Shown piece after piece: positions 1 through 6,399 of a DNA stretch of 6,820 bases. Positions within the stretch are counted from its first letter, which is position 1. Every line of letters begins with the position of its first letter. The stretch lies in the NCBI GenBank assembly GCA_946610835.1, contig CAMOCU010000051.1, forward strand, positions 1-6,820, written 5' to 3'. The DNA comes from an uncultured Clostridia bacterium. Lineage in GTDB: Bacteria > Bacillota > Clostridia > Oscillospirales > Acutalibacteraceae. Under the pieces are notes generated by a model. The model had not been told where the DNA came from. It did no database searches and worked only from the letters and a program-made list of their open reading frames with translations. The translations under genes and the position numbers were made by a program.

Positions 1-100
1 CGTTCTTTACAGCACGGAAACCTTTTTTATTGCTGCCGTTAAAGAAAGTGACTTCCAGATGTTTGACATCCAGCAAAACTTCTTTTTTATCTTTCTCCAT
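1..100 (-). CDS. Oligopeptide ABC transporter ATP-binding protein, OppF-like (partial, N-terminus only)
   Basis: Only the first 33 codons lie in the window; the gene runs off the left edge. The visible protein begins MEKDKKEVLLDVKHLEV and continues TFFNGSNKKGFRAVKN. This is the usual opening of an Opp/Dpp ATPase: the first beta strand (LLDVKHLEV), a variable loop, and the A-loop strand leading to 'AVKNVSF', before the Walker A motif that would lie outside the window. Such ATPases power peptide import with OppB/OppC and a second ATPase, OppD. The start at 98-100 is set by an excellent AAAGGAGG site five bases upstream. The start codon lies inside the preceding reading frame (14-base overlap), whose tail itself looks like an OppD C-terminus. 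That fits the usual oppD-oppF gene order and favours OppF over other ABC ATPases. The assignment rests on a short stretch, so the substrate is uncertain. Confidence 0.7.
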   Translation of the reverse strand, partial: MEKDKKEVLLDVKHLEVTFFNGSNKKGFRAVKN

Positions 101-200
101 AGACGCCTCCTTTCTTAGTCATTTCAAGCATTCTCTCGTGCAAGGAAGTGATCACAGCAGGAGGTTCTACTTTCGGAGCTCGCGGATCGAGCAGCCATGT
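87..200 (-). pseudogene. OppD-like C-terminal fragment (3' part of the chimeric frame)
   Basis: Codons 195-231 of the chimeric frame read TWLLDPRAPKV followed by a charged tail ending VYGER. From knowledge of the family, OppD/DppD-type ATPases of Firmicutes often end with a motif of the kind '(H)YAATWLL.. .APKV..P', followed by a short helical tail. The dehydrogenase family has nothing similar after its 'LLDPR' segment. The tail overlaps the start of the OppF-like gene by 14 bases, as expected for an oppD stop next to an oppF start. None of the ATPase core (Walker A, signature, Walker B) is present, so as a transporter gene it is only a remnant. The assignment is by remembered motif similarity, not by a search. 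Confidence 0.6.
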
Positions 201-782
201 TTCGCGAAGCTTGTTGTAGTTCACGCCCATTGCCTGCGCAATGTCATAGAACTGGTTGCAGAACGTAACCTTTGTGGCCAGGAAGCAGTTTTCCATATAT
301 TTCGCAAGCTCCGCCGTCTTGGCGTCCACCTGATGGATGAACAGTTCTGAGGTAAACACTTTCTGGTACAGCTGCGCAACTTTTTCGGTGGACGCTTCGT
401 CGCCGCCGAGTGTGACCCAGTTTCTGTTGTGCGGATCGGCAAACGGATGCGCAACGGTTTCGCCGTAATACTCCGGCTGGAACACGATCTTTTTGCCGGT
501 TTTGGCAACCCATGCGTCCGTAAAGCCAACAGGCACTGTCGATCTGAGAACGACGACTTCGCTCTCGATCCATTCCAAAACATATTCCACGATGGACGTA
601 TCGCAGTGGCCGTCTTCGGCTCTGGGTGTGGGTACGCAGACGAAAGCGATCTCGCACTGGTTGATTTCTTCCCTGGTGCCGATCTCTTTGACTTCGTCAA
701 AAACGACCGCGTCGGTAAACAATTCTTTCATCGAACCGCCGACATGACCCAGTCCGACAATGCCGATTTTCTTTCCGTTCAT
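87..782 (-). CDS. Chimeric frame: truncated UDP-glucose/GDP-mannose dehydrogenase joined to an OppD-like C-terminus
   Basis: The frame has 231 residues. Residues 1-200 match a nucleotide-sugar dehydrogenase of the UDP-glucose 6-dehydrogenase family. They show an N-terminal Rossmann GxGxxG (G10, G12, G15), CVPTP at 49-53, STVPVG at 81-86, a FQPEYYGE segment at 101-108, and the helix AELAKYMENCFLATKV at 157-172 with the family's Lys161, Asn165 and Lys171. Full enzymes are about 390-450 residues and oxidise UDP-glucose to UDP-glucuronate with two NAD+. This one stops before the catalytic cysteine segment and lacks the whole C-terminal UDP-binding domain, so activity is unlikely. After TWLLDPR (195-201) the remaining 30 residues (APKVEPPAVITSLHERM and onwards) resemble the C-terminus of OppD. 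A strong promoter and an AAGGAG site (791-796, eight bases from ATG) precede it. It could be a genuine gene fusion by deletion or an assembly join; see findings. Family assignment is firm; the integrity of the gene is doubtful. Confidence 0.8.
   Translation of the reverse strand: MNGKKIGIVGLGHVGGSMKELFTDAVVFDEVKEIGTREEINQCEIAFVCVPTPRAEDGHCDTSIVEYVLEWIESEVVVLRSTVPVGFTDAWVAKTGKKIVFQPEYYGETVAHPFADPHNRNWVTLGGDEASTEKVAQLYQKVFTSELFIHQVDAKTAELAKYMENCFLATKVTFCNQFYDIAQAMGVNYNKLRETWLLDPRAPKVEPPAVITSLHERMLEMTKKGGVYGER
106..113 (-). promoter_or_regulatory. Ribosome binding site of the OppF-like gene
   Basis: On the minus strand the sequence reads AAAGGAGG, then CGTCT, then ATG at 98-100. This near-perfect Shine-Dalgarno site lies within the 3' end of the upstream reading frame. 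It fixes the start of the partial ATPase gene and implies translational coupling with the upstream frame. Confidence 0.8.
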
Positions 783-814
783 AAATATAACTCCTTCATA
801 TATTCAATAAGAAT

Positions 815-843
815 ATTATACCACACATAGGATGCGTTTTCAA
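815..843 (-). promoter_or_regulatory. Sigma-A promoter of the dehydrogenase frame
   Basis: Read on the minus strand, TTGAAA (838-843) is followed by a 17-base spacer and a perfect TATAAT (815-820). The -10 is extended by TGG immediately upstream. The predicted start of transcription is near 808, giving a leader of about 25 bases that holds the AAGGAG ribosome site at 791-796. This is a consensus-quality housekeeping promoter pointing into the dehydrogenase frame. Confidence 0.8.
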
Positions 844-958
844 GATATAAATCAAATTCCTTTGTAAAACACTTCGTCGCTGCAAGCGGCAGATATGACT
901 TTTGATGCCGTTTTTGTGTATTCCATCGGCAATCCGAAGGAAAAACTTTGGTTTGCTG

Positions 959-986
959 TTGATTTTTATTTTAGATTTGATATAAT
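959..986 (+). promoter_or_regulatory. Sigma-A promoter of the glycosyltransferase gene
   Basis: TTGATT (959-964), a 16-base spacer and a perfect TATAAT (981-986) preceded by TGA (extended -10). Transcription should start near 993. The ATG at 985-987 overlaps the -10 box and would not be in the message, which supports the start codon at 1024. Confidence 0.7.
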
Positions 987-1023
987 GAAAAAGGAAATAA
1001 CAAGAGAAAAGGGCGGGAAGTTT

Positions 1024-2136
1024 ATGCAAACGAAACTGAGTATCGGCTCCGCAATTTACAATATCGACGAAACCTTTTTGCGCGCGCACATCGAGTGCGT
1101 CATGCGGCAGCTGACAGAAGAAACGGAGCTGCTGCTGATCGACGACTGTTCCACAAACAATTCCGGCGAAATCTGCCGTGAATACGCGGCCAAGGACAAC
1201 CGGGTACGCTATATTTCCATGGGCCAAAACGGCGGTCTCAGCCGTGTCCGTAACCGCACGATCGAAGAGGCTGCGGGCAGGTGGATCTTTTTTGCAGACG
1301 GCGACGATCTGCTTTCGGCACATTTCGTCGAAACTGCGCTGCGGTTCTGCGACACGGATTATGAAATTATCATCCACGACCGGTTGAAGTTTGCAGACGA
1401 AAAAGAGATTGGAAAGGAATCTCCCTGTACCGTTTCCGAACTGACTGAGCTGCCGGCAGAAGCGGGCAGAGCGCTGAGCATTTCCTGCCTGTGTCTGGAC
1501 ACCGGACTTGCGGAGCCATTCGGTCTGCCGTCCCGTGCGTTTTATCATGCCGCGTGGGGCGCGCTGTACAGCAAGGAATTCCTGCTGCGGTACAGTCTGC
1601 AGTTCCCCGACGGGCAGAAAAAAGCGCAGGACAGCGTATTCAACACGCGGGTATATTACCACGCAAAAAACATTGCCTACCTGCCCTACGTCATGTATTA
1701 TTACCGCAACAATCAACAGGGCATCACCCGAAGATACAGCAAAGACCTGCCGGAGATTTCACAGTCGCTCATCCGGCACCACCAGAACTGCATCCGCGAA
1801 TATTATCCGGGGGACGCCGACGTACAGGAACGGTATCAAAGAAACCGCATTATGTCCAACCTGATTGACAACATGCGCCTGAACATCTTCCACAAAGACA
1901 ATCCGAAACCGCGCAAACAGCGCAAGCAGGAGTTTTTGGCTTTTATCGAAGCTGAACCGTACAAAACGGCCATTCGCTGCTTTGACGCAAAGAAAAGCGG
2001 AAGATGGGAGTGGCGCTTGCCGGTTTCCCTGATTCAAAAGAAGCGTTTTACGCTGCTCAATCTTTTTGTCGGCAACGATACCGCATTCAGTCTTCTCTGC
2101 GGAATCGACAAACGTTTGCACAAAGCGCTGCGGTAA
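1024..2136 (+). CDS. Family 2 (GT-A fold) glycosyltransferase
   Basis: The 370-residue protein has the GT2 layout. An N-terminal strand (KLSIGSAIYN) is followed by LLIDDCSTNNS with the nucleotide-binding pair D40-D41, then NGGLSRVRNRTIEEAAGRW (69-87), and ADGDD at 91-95 as the metal-binding DxD. Q202-D203 in AQDSVFN (201-207) is in the place of the usual catalytic base, followed by YLPYVMYYYRNN (219-230). It should transfer a sugar from a nucleotide-sugar donor to a surface polysaccharide, lipid carrier or protein; donor and acceptor cannot be read from the sequence. No membrane segment is seen, and the basic C-terminal 80 residues could hold it to the membrane or a partner. The frame is open further upstream (to 895), but I chose 1024 because the promoter -10 lies at 981-986 and a purine-rich GGGCGGGAAG site (1011-1020) precedes this ATG. 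It stands alone with its own terminator and is divergent from the dehydrogenase frame, a plausible donor-supply partner in an intact ancestor. Confidence 0.88.
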   Translation: MQTKLSIGSAIYNIDETFLRAHIECVMRQLTEETELLLIDDCSTNNSGEICREYAAKDNRVRYISMGQNGGLSRVRNRTIEEAAGRWIFFADGDDLLSAHFVETALRFCDTDYEIIIHDRLKFADEKEIGKESPCTVSELTELPAEAGRALSISCLCLDTGLAEPFGLPSRAFYHAAWGALYSKEFLLRYSLQFPDGQKKAQDSVFNTRVYYHAKNIAYLPYVMYYYRNNQQGITRRYSKDLPEISQSLIRHHQNCIREYYPGDADVQERYQRNRIMSNLIDNMRLNIFHKDNPKPRKQRKQEFLAFIEAEPYKTAIRCFDAKKSGRWEWRLPVSLIQKKRFTLLNLFVGNDTAFSLLCGIDKRLHKALR

Positions 2137-2146
2137 GCAGCGCTTT
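2122..2146 (+). terminator. Terminator hairpin overlapping the glycosyltransferase stop codon
   Basis: AAAGCGCTG (2122-2130) pairs perfectly with CAGCGCTTT (2138-2146) around a seven-base loop that contains the TAA stop. Four T residues follow the right arm, so it is a modest intrinsic terminator for the plus strand. The left arm encodes the last codons of the glycosyltransferase. The AAA/TTT ends mean it may also act weakly on transcripts from the minus-strand gene that ends at 2217. Confidence 0.6.
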
Positions 2147-2152
2147 TGACTG

Positions 2153-2167
2153 CCTGCATCCGGCAGG
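2153..2167. other. Small hairpin between convergent genes
   Basis: CCTGC (2153-2157) and GCAGG (2163-2167) form a five-base-pair stem with a five-base loop in the 80-base gap between the convergent glycosyltransferase and diguanylate cyclase genes. There is no T-run next to it. It may assist termination together with the hairpin at 2122-2146 but has no clear role alone. Confidence 0.3.
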
Positions 2168-2216
2168 ACGTCGGAAAATCTGATCCGCTCCGCTCCCCTG
2201 CTTTTCGACAAACTGC

Positions 2217-3566
2217 TTATTTGCCGTAAAACGCATAGGTGCGTTTTCCCTTACGCTTGGAGCGGTACATGGCCTTGTCTGCGGCACGGAAAAGATTGTC
2301 CGGCTCGGCTGCGTCTGCGCCGTGCGCAATGCCGACACTGATCGACACTGCTGGCAGCCCGTCGTTCGTTTCAGACAGCTCCATGTTGATCTTATCGATC
2401 TTGGACGCAATCAGCTTGCGCTGAACATCGGAAGCATGCACAAGAAAAACGACAAATTCGTCGCCGCCGATTCGGCAGATATAGTCGTCGGATCGGAAAT
2501 TGTTCTTCAGGATCCGCACAGTTTTTTGCAGAATCTGATCGCCGACTTCATGCCCGTAGGTATCGTTGACCGTTTTGAAGTTGTCAATGTCGAAGAGAAT
2601 CATGTATGTACTGCCCATGTCAAGGCTGGAAACGAGCAGATCATATCCGGCGCGGTTGTATACGCCGGTCAGTTCGTCATGCGACGCTTTGAAGCTCAGG
2701 TGTTCCAGACTCTTTTTGTATATCTCGTACATCTTGTTATAAGTGCGGGCAAGGTAACGGAATTCGTTTGCGCCAACCTCCGGAATCAGGCTGTCTTCTT
2801 TGATCCGGTCAACGGCCTTCAGAATCGGATGAATGCTGAGCCGCGCTGTGAGCAAAACGCCGGCGACCGCGCCGAGCGTCTGTACAGCAATGATGATCCG
2901 CACAAGGGTCACTTCCTTTTGCAGCTTCTGCAGCGCGGAAACATCCTTGTCATTAGACATTTTTTCCAAATTGTTTACACTCGCGCGCATACTGCTGCGG
3001 ATCTGATCCTTTTGCTTATAATACGCATCGTCAAAAACCATTTCCTGCGCCAGAAGCATTTTTTCTTCTGCGCTCAATGCCTGATCTTCGGCAGAAAGTG
3101 TTACGTCCTGCAAAATTTGCGGGTACTGCATCTCGCCCTTTGCGTCCAAAACAAGCCGCATGGCGTAATACTCCCGCTGCATCAATTTCACAGATATATT
3201 CATCGCGTCCTGCAGCTTTTTCAACGCAGCCGTGCTGCCGTTTTCGTCGGACATTTTGAGGATAGCGTTTTCACGGCGCTGTGACTCAAGCGCTTCATTG
3301 AAATAGGCGTCCAAAAAGTGCATTTCCCCGCTGATGGCAAATCGCTGCACGTTTTCGGTCAGATAATCCGACGCATCCATCAGTTCAAAGGCGGCTTCCC
3401 GCAGTTCGATCTGCTGTTCCGATACTTCTGTCAAACGGTGGAAACTGGCAAATAAGCGATACGTGGAAAAGAAAATAAGTCCGGATAAAATCACCGCCCC
3501 AACGATAAGACAGCCGTTGATCGCGCGAAGGGATATGCCGTTTTTTGGTCTTTGTTCTGCAGACAT
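2217..3566 (-). CDS. Membrane diguanylate cyclase with helical sensor region and GGDEF domain (intact I-site)
   Basis: The 449-residue protein has one membrane segment at about 16-38, an extracytoplasmic region to about 220 that is charged and mostly helical, and a second membrane segment at about 222-243. A HAMP-like linker (IHPILKAVDRIKEDSL onwards) and a short coil (about 270-292) lead to a C-terminal GGDEF domain. The domain shows DELTGVYNR at 297-305, FDIDNFKTVND at 325-335 with metal ligand D326 and substrate-contacting N334, and the signature GGDEF at 367-371. R358-S-D-D361 lies exactly five residues before it, forming the RxxD product-inhibition site. It should make cyclic di-GMP from two GTP at the membrane in response to an unknown outside signal. 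The start is set by AAGGTG seven bases upstream of the ATG. It is transcribed divergently from the second GGDEF gene. Membrane topology is inferred from hydrophobicity by eye. Confidence 0.9.
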   Translation of the reverse strand: MSAEQRPKNGISLRAINGCLIVGAVILSGLIFFSTYRLFASFHRLTEVSEQQIELREAAFELMDASDYLTENVQRFAISGEMHFLDAYFNEALESQRRENAILKMSDENGSTAALKKLQDAMNISVKLMQREYYAMRLVLDAKGEMQYPQILQDVTLSAEDQALSAEEKMLLAQEMVFDDAYYKQKDQIRSSMRASVNNLEKMSNDKDVSALQKLQKEVTLVRIIIAVQTLGAVAGVLLTARLSIHPILKAVDRIKEDSLIPEVGANEFRYLARTYNKMYEIYKKSLEHLSFKASHDELTGVYNRAGYDLLVSSLDMGSTYMILFDIDNFKTVNDTYGHEVGDQILQKTVRILKNNFRSDDYICRIGGDEFVVFLVHASDVQRKLIASKIDKINMELSETNDGLPAVSISVGIAHGADAAEPDNLFRAADKAMYRSKRKGKRTYAFYGK

Positions 3567-3626
3567 GTGTACGCACCTTGTTTCTTATATAGAATAATGT
3601 TGGATGTTCATTTGAATTGTTAGGGC

Positions 3627-3655
3627 ATTATAACACCTTTTTTGGAGAATTTCTA
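3627..3655 (-). promoter_or_regulatory. Candidate promoter of the 449-aa diguanylate cyclase gene
   Basis: On the minus strand, TAGAAA (3650-3655) is followed by a 17-base spacer and a perfect TATAAT (3627-3632). The -10 is extended by TGT directly upstream. The predicted start near 3620 gives a leader of about 54 bases with the AAGGTG ribosome site close to the ATG. The -35 is a four-of-six match; the extended -10 carries most of the support. Confidence 0.6.
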
Positions 3656-3661
3656 TCCTTT

Positions 3662-3667
3662 CATAAT
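3662..3667 (+). promoter_or_regulatory. Weak candidate -10 for the 811-aa diguanylate cyclase gene
   Basis: CATAAT at 3662-3667 in an AT-rich stretch is the best plus-strand -10 I see in the 234-base divergent spacer. TTTGGA (3641-3646) is a poor -35 at a 15-base spacing. If used, the leader would be about 125 bases long and would include the inverted repeat at 3739-3755. A promoter closer to the gene (around TAAATA at 3759-3764) is an alternative. Confidence 0.25.
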
Positions 3668-3738
3668 ATTATTTTCAAATTATTCATTTTTCTCCATGAA
3701 CAAATGCAGCTCCGTGGACTCTCCATCGGGCGCATGCT

Positions 3739-3755
3739 GTTGCGGAACACGCAAC
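3739..3755. repeat. Inverted repeat upstream of the 811-aa GGDEF gene
   Basis: GTTGCG (3739-3744) and CGCAAC (3750-3755) are perfect inverted arms around GAACA. The repeat lies 46 bases before the start codon at 3801. It could be a regulator binding site or a small leader hairpin. I recognise no matching operator and see none of the conserved cores of the c-di-GMP-I riboswitch nearby. Confidence 0.35.
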
Positions 3756-3800
3756 CCAATAAATATCAGATCCTACGGAAGGGAGACGTAAAAACAGGCT

Positions 3801-6236
3801 ATGTATTACTCGGTAATCGGCGTTATAGCGCTTATGATCCTGCTGATTGAAAACCAGGACGTTTTTTTGAACCGGAACAGAGCTTTTGAAAAACCGGCAT
3901 GGAAGGTATACAGACGCTTTCTCGCCGCAGTGCTTGTGTATTATATCACAGATATTCTGTGGGGCATTTTAGAAAGCCGCAAACTGCCGCAGCTGCTGTT
4001 CGCGGACACATCCGTATATTTTGTCGCCATGGCGGCAGGCATATTGTTCTGGACGCAATACGCGGTGATTTATCTGGAAGTCAAAAACCGGTTCGGCCGC
4101 TTTCTTGTGCTTGCCGGGCGCATTATGGCAGGACTGGTTGCGGGAAAGGTCGTTGCCAACCATTTTGTCCCGGTTTTGTTTACGGTCGACAGAATGTGCA
4201 TCTACCGCGCCCTTGCCGCCAGATATGTGATCCTGATTGCGCAGATTCTGCTGTTGCTGCTCATTTCCGTCTATGCGCTTGCCGCATTCCTGCGACATCG
4301 GGCAGAAAACCGGCTGCGCTACCGCACGTTGGCGCTTTTCGGCGTGATCATGGCCGTGTTGCTTTGCGGCCAGATCTGGTTTCCGTATCTGCCGCTTTAT
4401 GCAATCGCCTATATGCTCGGAACCTGTCTGCTTCGCGCATTTGTGATCGGAGACGAAAAGGAGGAGTACCGGCACGAACTGGGCGAAGCGGAAAAGATCA
4501 AGGAACTGAAGCAATCCATTGCATCCCTGCTGGATAACATGCCTGCCATGAGCTTTTCCAAGGATGCAAAAACCGGCGTGTATCTGGCCTGTAATCAGGC
4601 GTTTGCGGATTATGCACACAAGCCGGTTCCGGAGGATGTGATCGGACTGACGGACGCGCAGATTTTTGATCCGGCAACCGCAAGCCATTTTGCCGAGGAT
4701 GACAAAATGGCGCTGTCTATGGATGAACCGTTCATCTTTTTTGAGAACGTGCCGGACGCCGCAGGCAACCAGCGGCAGCTGCAGACAACAAAATTGAAAT
4801 TCATGGATGCTTCCGGGCGGCTGTGTACATTGGGCATGAGTCAGGATGTAACGGATATAGTGCGCATTCAGCGTGAAATCGCCACGACCAAAGAAGCCTA
4901 TGAAAAAGCGCGGAGCACCGGCATCATTTTTACAAACATCGCCCAGACGCTCGTTCGCGGGTATACGGATCTGTATTATGTCAATCTGGATACCGAGGAA
5001 TACACCGAGTATGTGACCGATGACAACGGCAAGCTGGTCGAAGCAAAACACGGGCAGCATTTTTTCGATCAATGCAAGACGGATACCGGGCAGTATGTGT
5101 ATCCCGAAGATCGTGAAATATTTTTAAAAGCCCTGGATCGCCGCACATTTCTGGACGCGCTGGATCGAAACAGCACGTTTATGATAACCTATCGTCTGCT
5201 GGGAGAACAGGAACCGACATATGTCAGCTTAAAAGCCTCCCGTATGCAGGATGATGCGCGGTTTGCAATCATCGGTGTGTCCGATATTGATGAGCAAATG
5301 AAGCAGCGGCAAGCTGCGGATCGCGCGCAGCAGGAACATATCGCGTATTTACGACTGCACGCACTGACAGGCGATATACTTTGCGTCTATATAGTAGACC
5401 CGCAAACCGGGCAGTATCGGGAATACCGCGCAAACGAAGATTATGAAACTGTCTCGTTGCCGAATGAAGGCGAGGATTTTTTTGCCGTGGCCCAAGAACA
5501 AGGCGTTCAAAATATCTATGCGGAAGACAGGGATCGCTTTCTCTCCTCTTTTACCAAAGAAAGCATTTTGGCCGAAATCAAGCACAGCGGCATCTTTACA
5601 TTGAGCTGCCGCCTGGTGATCCGGAATAAGCCGAATTATGTGAAATTCAAGGCGGCCATCGTGGAGGAACCGGAAGGCGCGCGTCTGATTATCGGCATTA
5701 ACAACATCGACGCACAGCTGCGGCAGGAAGAAGATTATGCTCGCCGCCTTGCACAGGCGCAAAACAAGGCCAACATTGACGCGCTGACAGGCGTCAAAAA
5801 TATGCACGCATATATAGAAGCAGAAGAGCGGCTGGATCGTTTGATTGCCGAGCACCATCCGGCGGAATTCGCCATTGTGGTTCTGGACGTCAACGATCTG
5901 AAAACGGTCAACGACTCCAAGGGGCATCAGGCAGGCGATCAGCACCTTCTCAGCGCCAGCGCGATTATTTGCGGCATTTTCAAACGCAGTCCCGTCTTTC
6001 GGATCGGCGGCGACGAATTTGCGGTGATTGCGCAGGGGCAGGATTACCGTTGCATCGAGGAATTGCTCGGAAGATTAAACGATCACAACATATCCGCATT
6101 TCGCGCCGGCGGCGTTGTGATTGCTTGCGGCATGGCGCGGTTCGATCAGGATGATCGGGTGGCGTCGGTCTTTTCGCGCGCGGATCAAAACATGTACGAA
6201 AACAAGCGCCTGTTAAAAGCCAAAAACGCACCGTAA
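3801..6236 (+). CDS. Multi-pass membrane PAS/PAS-like/GGDEF diguanylate cyclase (I-site absent)
   Basis: The protein has 811 residues. Residues 1-216 form about seven hydrophobic membrane segments (roughly 3-17, 39-57, 70-92, 100-124, 140-163, 175-191, 196-215). A charged coil (218-240) leads to a PAS domain at about 240-355 (SIASLLDNMPAMSFSKDAK, CNQAFADYAH, ending MSQDVTDIVRIQRE). Two related PAS-like modules follow at about 388-498 and 525-638, then a coil and a GGDEF domain at about 655-811. The last has DALTGVKN at 660-667, LDVNDLKTVND at 695-705 with metal ligand D696, and GGDEF at 736-740. The place of the inhibitory RxxD holds FKRS (727-730), so product inhibition there is probably lost. 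It should synthesise cyclic di-GMP at the membrane in response to signals sensed by the membrane part or PAS modules; ligands are unknown. The start is forced by a TAA at 3789-3791 in frame; the GGAAGGGAG site (3777-3785) is rather far, 15 bases away. Confidence 0.9.
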   Translation: MYYSVIGVIALMILLIENQDVFLNRNRAFEKPAWKVYRRFLAAVLVYYITDILWGILESRKLPQLLFADTSVYFVAMAAGILFWTQYAVIYLEVKNRFGRFLVLAGRIMAGLVAGKVVANHFVPVLFTVDRMCIYRALAARYVILIAQILLLLLISVYALAAFLRHRAENRLRYRTLALFGVIMAVLLCGQIWFPYLPLYAIAYMLGTCLLRAFVIGDEKEEYRHELGEAEKIKELKQSIASLLDNMPAMSFSKDAKTGVYLACNQAFADYAHKPVPEDVIGLTDAQIFDPATASHFAEDDKMALSMDEPFIFFENVPDAAGNQRQLQTTKLKFMDASGRLCTLGMSQDVTDIVRIQREIATTKEAYEKARSTGIIFTNIAQTLVRGYTDLYYVNLDTEEYTEYVTDDNGKLVEAKHGQHFFDQCKTDTGQYVYPEDREIFLKALDRRTFLDALDRNSTFMITYRLLGEQEPTYVSLKASRMQDDARFAIIGVSDIDEQMKQRQAADRAQQEHIAYLRLHALTGDILCVYIVDPQTGQYREYRANEDYETVSLPNEGEDFFAVAQEQGVQNIYAEDRDRFLSSFTKESILAEIKHSGIFTLSCRLVIRNKPNYVKFKAAIVEEPEGARLIIGINNIDAQLRQEEDYARRLAQAQNKANIDALTGVKNMHAYIEAEERLDRLIAEHHPAEFAIVVLDVNDLKTVNDSKGHQAGDQHLLSASAIICGIFKRSPVFRIGGDEFAVIAQGQDYRCIEELLGRLNDHNISAFRAGGVVIACGMARFDQDDRVASVFSRADQNMYENKRLLKAKNAP

Positions 6237-6399
6237 AAATAGTCGCCAGACCCAAAGTTTTCTTCCGCGCACTATTCAGCAGACTGCCGAAAATCGTACA
6301 GGAATATCTCGGCATAGATCGGACAGATTGCATCCTTCCGTAATCCGGCTGATTTTCGGGCTGTGATTCTCAATTCATGCAGACAATCTCTGATTCGTT
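6237..6399. other. Non-coding stretch after the 811-aa gene
   Basis: I find no gene here. It contains an inverted repeat, CCGAAAATC (6287-6295) and GATTTTCGG (6351-6359), nine perfect base pairs enclosing 55 bases. There is no T-run beside it. It may be a folded 3' untranslated region between the stop codon and the strong terminator at 6400-6446. Confidence 0.4.

Noticed and set aside
895..1023. An upstream extension of the glycosyltransferase reading frame, with possible starts at 895 and 985
   Set aside because: The extended -10 box at 981-986 implies transcription starting near 993, downstream of both codons. The conserved GT2 strand begins right after the ATG at 1024.
796..1716. A 306-codon open frame on the minus strand
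   Set aside because: It lies opposite the glycosyltransferase gene, has no family motifs and reads through the divergent promoter region. It is a shadow of the plus-strand gene.
2322..3284. A 320-codon open frame on the plus strand opposite the 449-aa GGDEF gene
   Set aside because: The minus-strand frame carries GGDEF, the I-site and membrane segments; the plus frame has no recognisable domain or ribosome site.
3650..3800. A c-di-GMP riboswitch ahead of the GGDEF gene
   Set aside because: The conserved class I core segments are not visible and no class II pattern could be recognised by eye. Only a small inverted repeat is present.
3617..3850. A 77-codon open frame in the divergent spacer
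   Set aside because: It has no ribosome site, covers both promoter regions and overlaps the start of the 811-aa gene in another frame.
3969..5072. A 367-codon open frame on the minus strand opposite the 811-aa GGDEF gene
   Set aside because: Composition is rich in H, R, Q and C with no motif, and the plus-strand frame has clear PAS and GGDEF signatures.
6239..6343. A 34-codon plus-frame stretch (IVARPKVFFRALFSRLPK and onwards to a TAA) with protein-like composition after the 811-aa gene
   Set aside because: There is no start codon or ribosome site and I recognise no family. A decayed coding remnant is possible, but the sequence alone does not support it.
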